Source of the DNA: Flavobacteriaceae bacterium CRH
GTDB taxonomy: Bacteria > Bacteroidota > Bacteroidia > Flavobacteriales > Flavobacteriaceae
Direction: 5' to 3'
Assembly: GCA_001507425.1 (NCBI GenBank)
Contig: LMAJ01000007.1
Location: 186,001-250,000, forward strand
Length of the DNA: 64,000 nt
Part shown: piece after piece, positions 17,951-26,386 of the stretch
Position numbering within the stretch: the first letter of the stretch is position 1
Layout of the letters: each line of letters opens with the position of its first letter
The notes under the pieces: model-generated
Databases searched by the model: none
Seen by the model: only the letters and a program-made list of their open reading frames with translations
What the model was told of the DNA's origin: nothing
Position numbers and translations under genes: made by a program

Positions 17951-20095
17951 ATGAACAAAACTACCCAATCACCAAAAAACCGAATGAAGTTTACCTTAAT
18001 AATGTTTATTGTTATAATTTCTTCGTTTATTGCTAATGCTCAAATTGTTACGCCTTGGGTAACATCAGGAGATCAGACAAAATTATTGCAGCAACAAGCT
18101 ACTGTTAGTTTTGCAGCAAATTCAGGAACAAATCCTTCTACAGTTAATATTAATGCAGAAACAACATATCAGACCATGGATGGCTTTGGTTATACACTTA
18201 CCGAAGGAAGCTGCGAAGTAATTAGCGGTATGGCTGCAACGCAACAAAATCAATTATTAAATGATTTGTATAATCCAACTACCGGATTAAATGCAAATGT
18301 AGTCCGAATTAGTATTGGAGCTTCTGATTTAAGTAGTTCTTCGTATAGTTATAACGAAACTTCGGGAGATGTTAATATGAATAATTTCAGTCTTAACGGA
18401 CCAGATTTGACTTATTTAGTTCCAATTTTAAAAAAGGTTTTACTAATTAATCCAAATATAAAAATACTGGCAACGCCATGGTCGGCACCACGCTGGATGA
18501 AAACTAATAACTCGTGGATTGGCGGAAGTTTGCAAACTCAATATTATGCTGCCTACGCAAGATATTTTGTAAAATATTTTGCAGCGATGCAGGCACAGGG
18601 AATTTCTATTTGGGGAATTACACCTCAAAATGAACCAGAAAACCCTAATAACGAACCAAGTATGTTAATGAATGCTACAGAACAAAAGAACTTTATCAAT
18701 CAACAACTTGGGCCACAAATGGCAACTGCAGGTTACGGAAATATAAAAATTATAGCTTTTGATCATAATTGCGATAATACAGCGTATCCTATTGATGTTT
18801 TAAATAACAGCGGTTATGTTGATGGCGCAGCTTTTCATTTGTATTTAGGAAATATTTCCGCAATGTCGACAGTACGAAATGCAACCAATAAAAACGTCTA
18901 TTTTACCGAACAATATACAGGTTCAGGAGGAAGTTTTAGCGGCGATTTTGGCTGGCACATGCAAAATGTAGTGATTGGAAGTACAAACAATTGGGCAAAA
19001 ACAGTCTTAGAATGGAATGCCGCAAATAATTCAAGTCTGGGACCTCGCACGCCAGGCGGATGCACAACTTGTTTAGGTGCAATTACGGTTAACAATAGTA
19101 CAAGTTATACTAAAAATGTAGCGTATTATATTATTGGGCAAATCTCAAAATTTGTAAAACCAGGTGCTGTAAGAGTTTCATCTTCAAGTACAAGCGGAAC
19201 TATTTTTTCTGCCGGATTTAAAAACCCTGACGGATCAATTGCGCTTGTTGTTTATAATTCGGGAGGATCGGCAAATACAATTAAAGTGGTTTCAGGATCG
19301 TCTGCGTTTAATTATTCAGTTCCTGCTTCATCTGCGGTTACATTTAATTGGGGAGCGGGAAATCCACCGGTTGTTGAGACTTTTCCGGGATATTACAATA
19401 TCATTTCCAGAAATAGCAATAAAGGATTAGACGTTGCTGATAATTCGACGACGAGTGGAGGCAGAATTCAACAATATGATGTTACAAATGGCGGAGGAAA
19501 TAACCAGCGTTGGAAGTTTGTTCCTGACGGAAGCGGGAATTTCTATATCATCGTAAAATCGACCGGAATGTATTTGGCGACTGAAAATAATAGTACTGCT
19601 GATGGAATAAAAGTGCAGCAAAAAACATTTGCAGCTTCAAATGAATTCAAATGGACTGTTACAAGTCTTGGTGGAGGTTATTATAAAATTATCAATGCAA
19701 ACAGCGGAAAATCATTAGATGTTGAAAATGTTTCTACAGCAAACGGAGCCAATATTCAGGTTTGGGCGTATACAGGAAATTTAAACCAACAATGGCAATT
19801 GGTGCAGGTTGAATCTACAGCTAAAAAGGTTGGTGTTGCAGAACCAGTTAATGCATTAGATTTTTCTCTTTATATAAATGCAACCAATGATTATCTAAAA
19901 ATTAATACGCCAAATTCAGGCTCAGGCCATGTTGAAATTTATTCGGCTTCTGGTCAAAGCGTGCTAAAAAGAACGGTCGATTTTGTACATGGAAATGAAG
20001 CTGAAATAGAAATTTCGAAATTGCCAAAAGGGCTTTATGTAGTTAAAGTAAATGACAGTAAAAGATCCTATTCTAAAAAAGTGCTCAAGCAATAA
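17951..20095 (+). CDS. Secreted GH30 glycosidase with ricin-type lectin domain and T9SS tail
   Basis: A 714-residue protein. Signal peptide to about residue 30 (FIANAQ). The GH30 (beta/alpha)8 catalytic domain runs to about 455: MDGFGYTLTEGSC, TPWSAPRWMK, WGITPQNEPENP with acid/base Glu228, and VYFTEQY with nucleophile Glu320. A ricin B-like beta-trefoil follows (about 465-620) with repeated QxW-like units (NNQRWKFV, LNQQWQLV). The last 75 residues form a type A T9SS sorting domain ending in LPKGLYVVKVND...KKVLKQ. Substrate is probably a beta-glucan or glucosyl conjugate (glucosylceramidase/beta-1,6-glucanase group); the sequence does not decide. Exported through the type IX secretion system. 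Confidence 0.92.
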   Translation: MNKTTQSPKNRMKFTLIMFIVIISSFIANAQIVTPWVTSGDQTKLLQQQATVSFAANSGTNPSTVNINAETTYQTMDGFGYTLTEGSCEVISGMAATQQNQLLNDLYNPTTGLNANVVRISIGASDLSSSSYSYNETSGDVNMNNFSLNGPDLTYLVPILKKVLLINPNIKILATPWSAPRWMKTNNSWIGGSLQTQYYAAYARYFVKYFAAMQAQGISIWGITPQNEPENPNNEPSMLMNATEQKNFINQQLGPQMATAGYGNIKIIAFDHNCDNTAYPIDVLNNSGYVDGAAFHLYLGNISAMSTVRNATNKNVYFTEQYTGSGGSFSGDFGWHMQNVVIGSTNNWAKTVLEWNAANNSSLGPRTPGGCTTCLGAITVNNSTSYTKNVAYYIIGQISKFVKPGAVRVSSSSTSGTIFSAGFKNPDGSIALVVYNSGGSANTIKVVSGSSAFNYSVPASSAVTFNWGAGNPPVVETFPGYYNIISRNSNKGLDVADNSTTSGGRIQQYDVTNGGGNNQRWKFVPDGSGNFYIIVKSTGMYLATENNSTADGIKVQQKTFAASNEFKWTVTSLGGGYYKIINANSGKSLDVENVSTANGANIQVWAYTGNLNQQWQLVQVESTAKKVGVAEPVNALDFSLYINATNDYLKINTPNSGSGHVEIYSASGQSVLKRTVDFVHGNEAEIEISKLPKGLYVVKVNDSKRSYSKKVLKQ

Positions 20096-20137
20096 TAAAA
20101 AATTGGAAATTTAATTAGTAATTTTATTTTTGATTTT

Positions 20138-20170
20138 AAAAGGCTGTGTGATACGTCACGCAGCCTTTTT
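20138..20170. terminator. Terminator between GH30 gene and ilvA
   Basis: AAAAGGCTGTGTGA / TCACGCAGCCTTTT with a TACG tetraloop, A-run before and T-run after. It can terminate both convergent genes. Confidence 0.85.
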
Positions 20171-20178
20171 ATTTCAAA

Positions 20179-21423
20179 TTATCCGATTAATTGAGTAAAC
20201 AAATCCTGATTGTCATTTAAATATTGAAACTCAAAACCATTTTTGGTCATATTCAATTTGATCGCCATAATATCGCTTTTGTTTTTTAATTCTAAACCGA
20301 CCACTACAGATCCAACTTCGCGGCTGTTTTTCTTCGCAAACTGAAAATATGTGATATCGTCATCCGGCCCTAAAATATTATTTACAAATTCCTTTAAAGC
20401 TCCCGGACGTTGTGGAAACTGAATCATGAAATAATGCATTAAGCCTTCATAAAGTAACGAACGTTCTTTTATTTCAGCAGTTCTTTCGATGTCATTATTA
20501 CTTCCGCTAACAATGCAAACCACATTTTTGCCTTTTATTTTATCCTTGTAAAAATCTAAAGCCGCAATCGTCAAAGCTCCTGCAGGTTCTACAACCATAG
20601 CTTCTTCATTGTATAAACGTAAAATAGTGGTACAAACTTTTCCTTCGGGAACCAGAACAATATCTTCAAGATTGTACCGGCAAATTTCAAAGGTTTTGTC
20701 ACCAACTTGTTTTACTGCAGCTCCATCTACAAATTTGTCGATCGTACTTAAAGCCGTGTTTTTATTTTCTTCAATAGAAGTTTTCATCGAAGGCGCACCT
20801 TTTGGCTCAACGCCAATAATCTTAGTGTTTGGGCTCAAGTGTTTAAAAACTTCAGATAATCCGGAAGCCAGTCCGCCGCCGCCAATTGGAACAAAAACAT
20901 AATCGATTGGTTCTTTAAAACTTTCTAAAATTTCCAGACCAACAGTTCCTTGCCCTGCAATTACTTTTTCATCATCAAAAGGATGAATAAATATTTTATG
21001 ATTTTTGGTGGCGTCTGCCGTTGCAGAGGCGTAAGCATCATCAAACGTATCTCCAATAAGGACAATTTCAACAAATGACTTTCCAAATAATTGCACTTGT
21101 TTTACTTTTTGTTTTGGAGTTGTTTTCGGCATATAAATTTTGCCTCTTATTTGTAAAAGATTGCAGGAATAAGCAACTCCTTGTGCGTGGTTTCCGGCGC
21201 TTGCGCAAACAATTCCGGTTGCTTTTTCTTTTTCATTTAACGAAGAAATCTTGTTGTAAGCGCCTCTGATTTTATACGAACGAACAATTTGTAAATCTTC
21301 CCGTTTCAATAAAATAGTCGATTGAAACTCTTCTGAAAGGTTTAAATTTTGTGTGAGTGGCGTAGCGGCAACTACATTTTCGAGCTGCTTTTTGGCAGCA
21401 ATTACTTCGTTAAATAGATCCAT
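20179..21423 (-). CDS. ilvA: Threonine ammonia-lyase (threonine deaminase) IlvA
   Basis: A 414-residue PLP enzyme that makes 2-oxobutanoate from threonine, the first committed step to isoleucine. The ATG at 21423 is chosen over an upstream in-frame GTG at 21447. PLP-binding Lys51 lies in VRSYKIRGAYN; CASAGNHAQGVA and the glycine-rich PIGGGGLASG complete the cofactor site. A C-terminal ACT-like regulatory region (FMIQFPQRPGALKEFVNNIL) is present, so allosteric control by isoleucine is expected. The gene is preceded on the same strand by an Ile-rich leader peptide and terminator (21521-21674), which implies attenuation as well. No other ilv gene is adjacent. Confidence 0.94.
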   Translation of the reverse strand: MDLFNEVIAAKKQLENVVAATPLTQNLNLSEEFQSTILLKREDLQIVRSYKIRGAYNKISSLNEKEKATGIVCASAGNHAQGVAYSCNLLQIRGKIYMPKTTPKQKVKQVQLFGKSFVEIVLIGDTFDDAYASATADATKNHKIFIHPFDDEKVIAGQGTVGLEILESFKEPIDYVFVPIGGGGLASGLSEVFKHLSPNTKIIGVEPKGAPSMKTSIEENKNTALSTIDKFVDGAAVKQVGDKTFEICRYNLEDIVLVPEGKVCTTILRLYNEEAMVVEPAGALTIAALDFYKDKIKGKNVVCIVSGSNNDIERTAEIKERSLLYEGLMHYFMIQFPQRPGALKEFVNNILGPDDDITYFQFAKKNSREVGSVVVGLELKNKSDIMAIKLNMTKNGFEFQYLNDNQDLFTQLIG

Positions 21424-21520
21424 ATTGTTTGTTTTTATTTTTGCCACAGATTAAATTATTAAAAAGATTTAAATTGTGAACGTCTGAAATCTTTGGCAAA
21501 AAAGCATTTGTTTTAAAATA

Positions 21521-21545
21521 AAAAACCTCCCGATTTGGGAGGTTT
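21521..21545 (-). terminator. Attenuator terminator of ilvA
   Basis: Read on the minus strand: AAACCTCCC, loop AAATC, GGGAGGTTT, then TTTATTTT. The 9-bp stem with six G-C pairs and a U-rich tail lies 98 nt before the ilvA start and 44 nt after the leader-peptide stop. Its 5' arm (ACCTC) can also pair with GAGGT at 21580-21584. It might instead merely terminate the DUF4136 gene, but a promoter and leader frame lie between them. Confidence 0.8.
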
Positions 21546-21579
21546 CATAAAATTGTATTTGTTTACTTATTTATATAAC

Positions 21580-21584
21580 ACCTC
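21580..21584 (-). promoter_or_regulatory. Predicted antiterminator segment of the ilvA leader
   Basis: GAGGT on the minus strand begins 4 nt after the leader-peptide stop and is complementary to ACCTC in the 5' arm of the terminator at 21521-21545. It would be covered by a ribosome that reaches the stop codon and exposed when the ribosome stalls in the isoleucine codons. The pairing is short (5 bp core plus flanking A-U pairs), so this is an inference. Confidence 0.5.
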
Positions 21585-21588
21585 GCCA

Positions 21589-21648
21589 TTATTGCTCAAT
21601 TGCAATAATGTTAATAATAGCGATAATAATGTTATTTAAATTTGTCAT
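21589..21648 (-). CDS. Isoleucine-rich leader peptide upstream of ilvA
   Basis: A 19-codon frame reading MTNLNNIIIAIINIIAIEQ then TAA. Eight of 19 residues are isoleucine, in runs of three, two, two and one. It sits 43 nt upstream of a strong terminator and 165 nt upstream of ilvA, which makes the isoleucine precursor. No alternative function is suggested by its sequence other than a short hydrophobic peptide. The composition, position and downstream hairpin together match classical ribosome-mediated attenuation leaders. A perfect -7 promoter element lies 19-26 nt upstream of the ATG. There is no Shine-Dalgarno, as usual in this group. Confidence 0.75.
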   Translation of the reverse strand: MTNLNNIIIAIINIIAIEQ

Positions 21649-21666
21649 TTTTTCTCTGTTGAAAAA

Positions 21667-21674
21667 CAAATGTA
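21667..21674 (-). promoter_or_regulatory. -7 promoter element of the ilvA leader
   Basis: TACATTTG on the minus strand is an exact match to the Bacteroidota -7 consensus TAnnTTTG. Transcription would begin around 21660, leaving about 12 nt before the leader-peptide ATG. No clear -33 TTG is present at the usual distance. It starts 5 nt after the DUF4136 stop. Confidence 0.6.
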
Positions 21675-21678
21675 TCAA

Positions 21679-22218
21679 TTATTTTTTAACCGGAGGATAT
21701 TGCGCCAAAACTTTGTTTACAATTTCTTGTACTCTTGCGTCTTTTTTATCGACGTTTTTAGTTAAAGTTGCAACACCTTCGCCTTGCCAGATCATTTCTT
21801 TCTTTTTGGCATCGATTAAATCAATAAATAAAGTTCCTTCTGTAGATGTCGAAACCGTAGTTTGGTTTCCTCCATACATCATATACGGATTCCATCCCCA
21901 ACCCCAACCGTAGCCCCATCCGGCGCTAAATTGATTTACGTTTACTTGTTCTCTCGATTTAGTAAAAATGTTTACTAATAAATCAGGATTTTCGCTTTTG
22001 GTAAAACCTTTGGCTTGTAATTCAGTGTCTATGGCGTGAAGAATTCTTCTTTTATCCAAATCAGAAATTTCGACTTTATCAATTCCCGGCTTAAAAAAAG
22101 CATACGTTTTATAAGGCGTAAAATCTACGTTTTTGTCGTAATCAGAATAAACACTAACAGTGCTGCAAGAGGCTAGTATCAAAAGCAAAAAAACGGGTAC
22201 TAATTTGAATGTTTTCAT
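21679..22218 (-). CDS. DUF4136 domain lipoprotein
   Basis: A 179-residue protein. The start at 22218 opens a lipoprotein signal peptide with lipobox LASC (FLLLILASCSTVSVY); an upstream in-frame start at 22257 would add 13 residues before it. The sequence VYSDYDKNVDFTPYKTYAF and the C-terminal LFIDLIDAKKKEMIWQGEGVATL are typical of DUF4136 proteins. A Gly/Trp-rich loop (GWGYGWGWGWNPYMMYGG) occupies the middle. Envelope location is expected; function unknown. It is followed directly by the promoter of the ilvA leader. Confidence 0.85.
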   Translation of the reverse strand: MKTFKLVPVFLLLILASCSTVSVYSDYDKNVDFTPYKTYAFFKPGIDKVEISDLDKRRILHAIDTELQAKGFTKSENPDLLVNIFTKSREQVNVNQFSAGWGYGWGWGWNPYMMYGGNQTTVSTSTEGTLFIDLIDAKKKEMIWQGEGVATLTKNVDKKDARVQEIVNKVLAQYPPVKK

Positions 22219-22264
22219 ATTTATAAATGTTAAATGTTCTTGGTTCTTTGATGACAATTGTGTA

Positions 22265-24241
22265 CTAAAATAAACTTTCGTCTACCATATTAGGTAAAGT
22301 TACTTTTAATAAAGGCTGAACTTCCATCGCCCTTTTTATAGCAAAAATAGCTTCGTCATTTCTGGCCCAGCTTCGTCTTGAAATTCCGTTGTTTACATCC
22401 CAGAAAAGCATTGACGCTAAACGCTTTGAAGCCTCTTTAGAACCATCAAGAACCATACCAAAACCACCGTTAATTACCTCTCCCCAGCCAACTCCTCCGC
22501 CATTATGAATGGATACCCAGGTTGCACCTCTAAAACTGTCTCCAATGACGTTTTGAATCGCCATATCTGCCGTAAAACGAGATCCGTCATAAATGTTAGA
22601 AGTCTCTCTGTAAGGAGAATCAGTTCCCGAAACGTCATGGTGATCGCGGCCTAAAACTACAGTTCCAATTTCACCTTTTGCAATCGCTTGGTTAAAAGCT
22701 TCGGCAATTTTAATTCTTCCTTCTGCATCGGCATAAAGAATTCTGGCTTGCGAACCTACAACCAATTTATTTTCCTGTGCGCCTTTTATCCATTTGATAT
22801 TGTCCTGCATTTGCTGTTGAATTTCATTTGGAGCTGTTTTTGCCAATTCTTCTAAAACCTGACTTGCAATAGTATCTGTTTTTTGTAAATCTTCCGGTTT
22901 CCCAGAGGTACAAACCCATCTAAAAGGTCCAAAACCGTAATCGAAACACATTGGCCCCATAATATCCTGAACATAACTCGGATATTTAAAATCGATATTA
23001 TTTTCTGCCATTACATCCGCACCGGCGCGTGAAGCTTCGAGTAAAAATGCATTTCCGTAATCGAAAAAGTAAGTTCCTTTTGCCGTATGTTTATTAATTG
23101 CTTTGGCTTGTCGACGTAAAGATTCCTGAACTTTTTCTTTAAATAATTCCGGATTATTGGCCATCATTTCATTGGCTTCTTCAAAAGAAATTCCAACCGG
23201 ATAATAACCTCCAGCCCAAGGATTATGAAGCGAAGTCTGATCTGAACCTAAATCAATTTTGATGTTTTCTTTGTCGAAACATTCCCAAACATCAACCACA
23301 TTTCCTAAATAAGCAATCGAAACAACTTCTTTATTGGCTTTCGCCGAATGGACTCTCTTAACCAATTCTTCTGTCGAAGTCACGATTTCATTAATCCAGC
23401 CTTGTTCGTGACGAATTTTAGTGATTTTCGGATTTACTTCGGCGCAGACCGTAATACAACCGGCAATATTTCCGGCTTTTGGCTGTGCGCCTGACATTCC
23501 GCCAAGACCTGAAGTTACGAATAAATTCCCTTCAGGATTTAATTTTATTTTTCTGAAACCATTCAAAACCGTGATCGTAGTTCCGTGTACAATTCCCTGT
23601 GGGCCAATATACATATAACTTCCTGCCGTCATTTGTCCGTATTGAGAAACGCCTAAAGCATTCATTTTTTCCCAATCGTCCGGTTTGGAATAATTTGGGA
23701 TTACCATTCCGTTGGTAACCACAACTCTTGGCGCTTCAGAATGCGAAGGAAATAATCCCATCGGATGTCCAGAATACATCGTTAAAGTCTGCTCATCTGT
23801 CATTTCAGACAAATATTGCATCGTTAATAAATATTGTGCCCAGTTCTGAAAAACAGCGCCGTTTCCGCCATAGGTAATCAATTCATGCGGATGCTGCGCC
23901 ACGGCATAATCCAGATTGTTCTGAATCATATGCATAATCGCTTTTGCCTGCACTGATTTTCCCGGATATTCGTCAATTGGTCGTGCGTACATTTTGTAAT
24001 CAGGACGCAAACGGTACATATAAATACGACCGTAAGTTTCTAATTCTTCTGAAAATTCTTTAATTAATTCCGCGTGATGTTTGGCTTCGAAATAACGTAA
24101 TGCATTTTTTAAAGCCAGTTTTTTTTCTTCTGCCGAAAGAATTTCTTTTCGTTTTGGCGCGTGGTTAATCGCTAAATCGTATGCTGCCTTTGGAGGCAAT
24201 GTTGATGGGATTCCTTGTTGTATTTGTTCTTTGAAAGTCAT
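22265..24241 (-). CDS. hutU: Urocanate hydratase
   Basis: A 658-residue enzyme converting urocanate to imidazolone propionate in histidine degradation, using bound NAD+. Family blocks are clear: HELITYGGNGAVFQNWAQ, YSGHPMGLFPSH, MTAGSYMYIGPQGIVHGT, TSGLGGMSGAQPKA and VGRDHHDVSGTDSPYRET-like sequence near residue 540. The classical enzyme has about 555 residues; this is the longer form with about 100 extra residues, mainly N-terminal and internal. No hutH, hutI or hutG gene is adjacent, so the pathway is split in this genome or incomplete. The gene is separated from DUF4136 by 46 nt and might form a unit with it. Confidence 0.95.
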   Translation of the reverse strand: MTFKEQIQQGIPSTLPPKAAYDLAINHAPKRKEILSAEEKKLALKNALRYFEAKHHAELIKEFSEELETYGRIYMYRLRPDYKMYARPIDEYPGKSVQAKAIMHMIQNNLDYAVAQHPHELITYGGNGAVFQNWAQYLLTMQYLSEMTDEQTLTMYSGHPMGLFPSHSEAPRVVVTNGMVIPNYSKPDDWEKMNALGVSQYGQMTAGSYMYIGPQGIVHGTTITVLNGFRKIKLNPEGNLFVTSGLGGMSGAQPKAGNIAGCITVCAEVNPKITKIRHEQGWINEIVTSTEELVKRVHSAKANKEVVSIAYLGNVVDVWECFDKENIKIDLGSDQTSLHNPWAGGYYPVGISFEEANEMMANNPELFKEKVQESLRRQAKAINKHTAKGTYFFDYGNAFLLEASRAGADVMAENNIDFKYPSYVQDIMGPMCFDYGFGPFRWVCTSGKPEDLQKTDTIASQVLEELAKTAPNEIQQQMQDNIKWIKGAQENKLVVGSQARILYADAEGRIKIAEAFNQAIAKGEIGTVVLGRDHHDVSGTDSPYRETSNIYDGSRFTADMAIQNVIGDSFRGATWVSIHNGGGVGWGEVINGGFGMVLDGSKEASKRLASMLFWDVNNGISRRSWARNDEAIFAIKRAMEVQPLLKVTLPNMVDESLF

Positions 24242-24571
24242 TTTTTTTAGATTTTAGATTTTAGATTGTTAGACTTCTTAGATTTTTTCTGAAGATTAAT
24301 AATCCAATATCAGTTGCAATTAAAAGTTAGTTTAGTAAAGTTTGGTTGAAAATAAATTATCTCATTTTCAAATTGACACATTTCTAATTAAATAACTACG
24401 GATAACGGATATCCGACCTGTGATAGGATTTGTGGATTTTAATCCTAAATTTTCTTGAGCGAATATCCATTTATAATTTTAGATTTTAGATTGAATTTGG
24501 AATTTAAAAATTGTTTTGATTTTATAGACAACGAAAGATCTAATAGTCTAAAAATCTAACATCTAAGAAGT
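24242..24571. repeat. Repeat-rich gap with TAGATTTT words and 15-bp inverted arms
   Basis: There is no gene. TTAGACTTCTTAGAT at 24269-24283 is the exact reverse complement of 24561-24575, which includes the stop codon of the next gene. TAGATTTTAGATT words occur at 24248-24267 and 24478-24492. A 10-bp palindrome CGGATATCCG lies near 24407. Similar TCTAAAATCTAA sequence occurs at 28212-28248 and 58143-58191, so this is a dispersed family. Confidence 0.65.
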
Positions 24572-25546
24572 CTAAATATAAACTTCCTCATTCACACAAA
24601 ACGGCATTTTTTTATTTTCAAAAAGCGCTATAATATTTTGTGCAGCACAAACTGCCATTCCGTTTCGGGCTTCGTATGTTGCTGAACCAATGTGGGGCAA
24701 AATACAACAATTTGGCAACTCTAATAACGGGTTGTCCTGCTTCATGGGTTCCGGATTTGTAACGTCGAGTCCTGCTCCCCAGATTATATCGTTTGTCAGG
24801 GCATGAAACAAATCGTCTTCATTATGGAATTTTCCTCTTGCTGTATTGATAAAAATAGCATTGCGTTTCATTTTGGCAAAAGTACCTTTATTGAAAAGTT
24901 CGTTATTTTCTTCAGAGTAATTAGAATGAATACTTAAAACATCACTTTCAGAAAGCAATGTTTCAAAATCTACAAATTTGGCGTCAAGTTCTTTTTCGGC
25001 ATCTTCATTATGAGAACGATTATGATAGATGATATTCATTCCGAATGCAGTTTTGCATTTCTGGGCCATTTCGAAACCAATTCTTCCCAAACCGAATATT
25101 CCCAATGTTTTGCCGTAGAGTTCTTGTCCTAAATTTGCTAATGCATTAAAACTGCCCCATTCTCCGTTTGTAATTCTTTTATGATTATAAAAAGACTTTC
25201 TGGCCACGCTTTGCATCAGTAAAAAAGCAACATCTGAGGTTGCTCTGCTTAAAACATCAGGCGTATTTCCAACAGGAATTTTTCGACTATTAGCCGATGG
25301 AATATTGACAGAATCAAATCCAACAGAAAATAAAGCAATACCTTTTAAATTGGGGCATTGCTGAAAAAAATCTTCATCTAAATTATTGGCTCCAACGTTA
25401 ATAAGAGCATCGTTTTCCTGACAGATTTTGATAAATTCACTTCTTGATAATATATTCTCTGTTAGATTAATCGTAAGATTGATGCCTTTTTCCTGAAGTA
25501 ATGAAATGCCTGCTTCGGGTATATTTTTATTTATAAAAACGTTCAT
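24572..25546 (-). CDS. D-2-hydroxyacid dehydrogenase (glyoxylate/hydroxypyruvate reductase-like)
   Basis: A 324-residue NAD(P)-dependent reductase. The ATG at 25546 is preferred; in-frame sequence upstream encodes an unlikely Phe-rich extension. The Rossmann motif is GLGRIG (152-157). The catalytic triad is visible: Arg237 in INTARGKF, Glu266 in DVTNPEP and His285 in LPHIGSAT. The order and spacing fit the glycerate/hydroxypyruvate reductase branch more than D-lactate dehydrogenase. The TAG stop lies within an intergenic inverted repeat arm. No partner pathway genes are adjacent, so the physiological substrate is uncertain. Confidence 0.87.
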   Translation of the reverse strand: MNVFINKNIPEAGISLLQEKGINLTINLTENILSRSEFIKICQENDALINVGANNLDEDFFQQCPNLKGIALFSVGFDSVNIPSANSRKIPVGNTPDVLSRATSDVAFLLMQSVARKSFYNHKRITNGEWGSFNALANLGQELYGKTLGIFGLGRIGFEMAQKCKTAFGMNIIYHNRSHNEDAEKELDAKFVDFETLLSESDVLSIHSNYSEENNELFNKGTFAKMKRNAIFINTARGKFHNEDDLFHALTNDIIWGAGLDVTNPEPMKQDNPLLELPNCCILPHIGSATYEARNGMAVCAAQNIIALFENKKMPFCVNEEVYI

Positions 25547-25577
25547 TTTTGTTTTGTTTGTAATTGTGAAAAATAAT

Positions 25578-25721
25578 AAACACATAGAAACATAGAATTT
25601 TTTATGTCTAAATAAGAAGACAAAAAAGAAACATATTTCTCTCACATAGTTGTTTATGTGTATTTTAAATAAAGTGAAACGCCTTTTTTTAAAGGTAATG
25701 AATCTATGTTTCTATGTGTTT
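25578..25721. repeat. 19-bp inverted repeat (CACATAGAAACATAGA type)
   Basis: Arms at 25578-25596 and 25703-25721 are exact reverse complements (AAACACATAGAAACATAGA), enclosing 106 nt that also hold CACATAGTTGTTTATGTG. The element fills most of the gap between two minus-strand genes and encodes nothing. It resembles a dispersed flavobacterial intergenic repeat. Confidence 0.7.
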
Positions 25722-25745
25722 AAAATAATTGCGCAATGTGTTTCT

Positions 25746-25958
<213 letters not shown>

Positions 25959-26042
25959 TTAAAAATCAAAAATAAATAATTGATTATGATTTTAATGAAA
26001 TCTTATAATTTTATATCTACAAATTTATAAACTTTACAGCCA

Positions 26043-26378
26043 ATGTTTCTGATTGTTGCTAAATATTTAATTCCGAAAGGATATCGCGGAATGGCTGTAT
26101 TTCCGTTTGTTTTAATGAAATATGATTTTGATAAAGCAAACACAATTTTCGTAAATCATGAAAAAATCCATTTGAAACAACAAAAAGAAATGTTGGTTTT
26201 TCCTTTTTTTATTTGGTATTTTTTGGAATATTTAGTTCGTTTAATTCAATATAAAAACAAGGATTTAGCGTATCGAAATATCAGTTTTGAAAGAGAAGCT
26301 TACGCGAAAGAAACCGATTTGAATTATTTGAAAAACCGATCTTTTTTTGAGTTTTTAAAATACATTACATTAAAATAA
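26043..26378 (+). CDS. Small membrane protein with HEXXH motif (possible mini-metallopeptidase)
   Basis: A 111-residue protein with a zinc-peptidase-like motif HEKIH (His39, Glu40, His43) in the context FVNHEKIHLKQQKE. A membrane segment follows (about residues 52-70, FPFFIWYFLEYLVRL), and then SFEREAYAKE near residue 85, which could provide a third Glu ligand as in gluzincins. No family name is clear to me. The small size makes protease activity uncertain; the motif could also be structural. It ends 8 nt before the next gene, with which it is likely co-transcribed. Confidence 0.7.
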   Translation: MFLIVAKYLIPKGYRGMAVFPFVLMKYDFDKANTIFVNHEKIHLKQQKEMLVFPFFIWYFLEYLVRLIQYKNKDLAYRNISFEREAYAKETDLNYLKNRSFFEFLKYITLK

Positions 26379-26386
26379 AAACAATT

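Noticed and set aside
21608-21913. Plus-strand frame across the ilvA leader and DUF4136 gene
   Set aside because: Antisense to DUF4136 and to the leader; no conserved sequence features.
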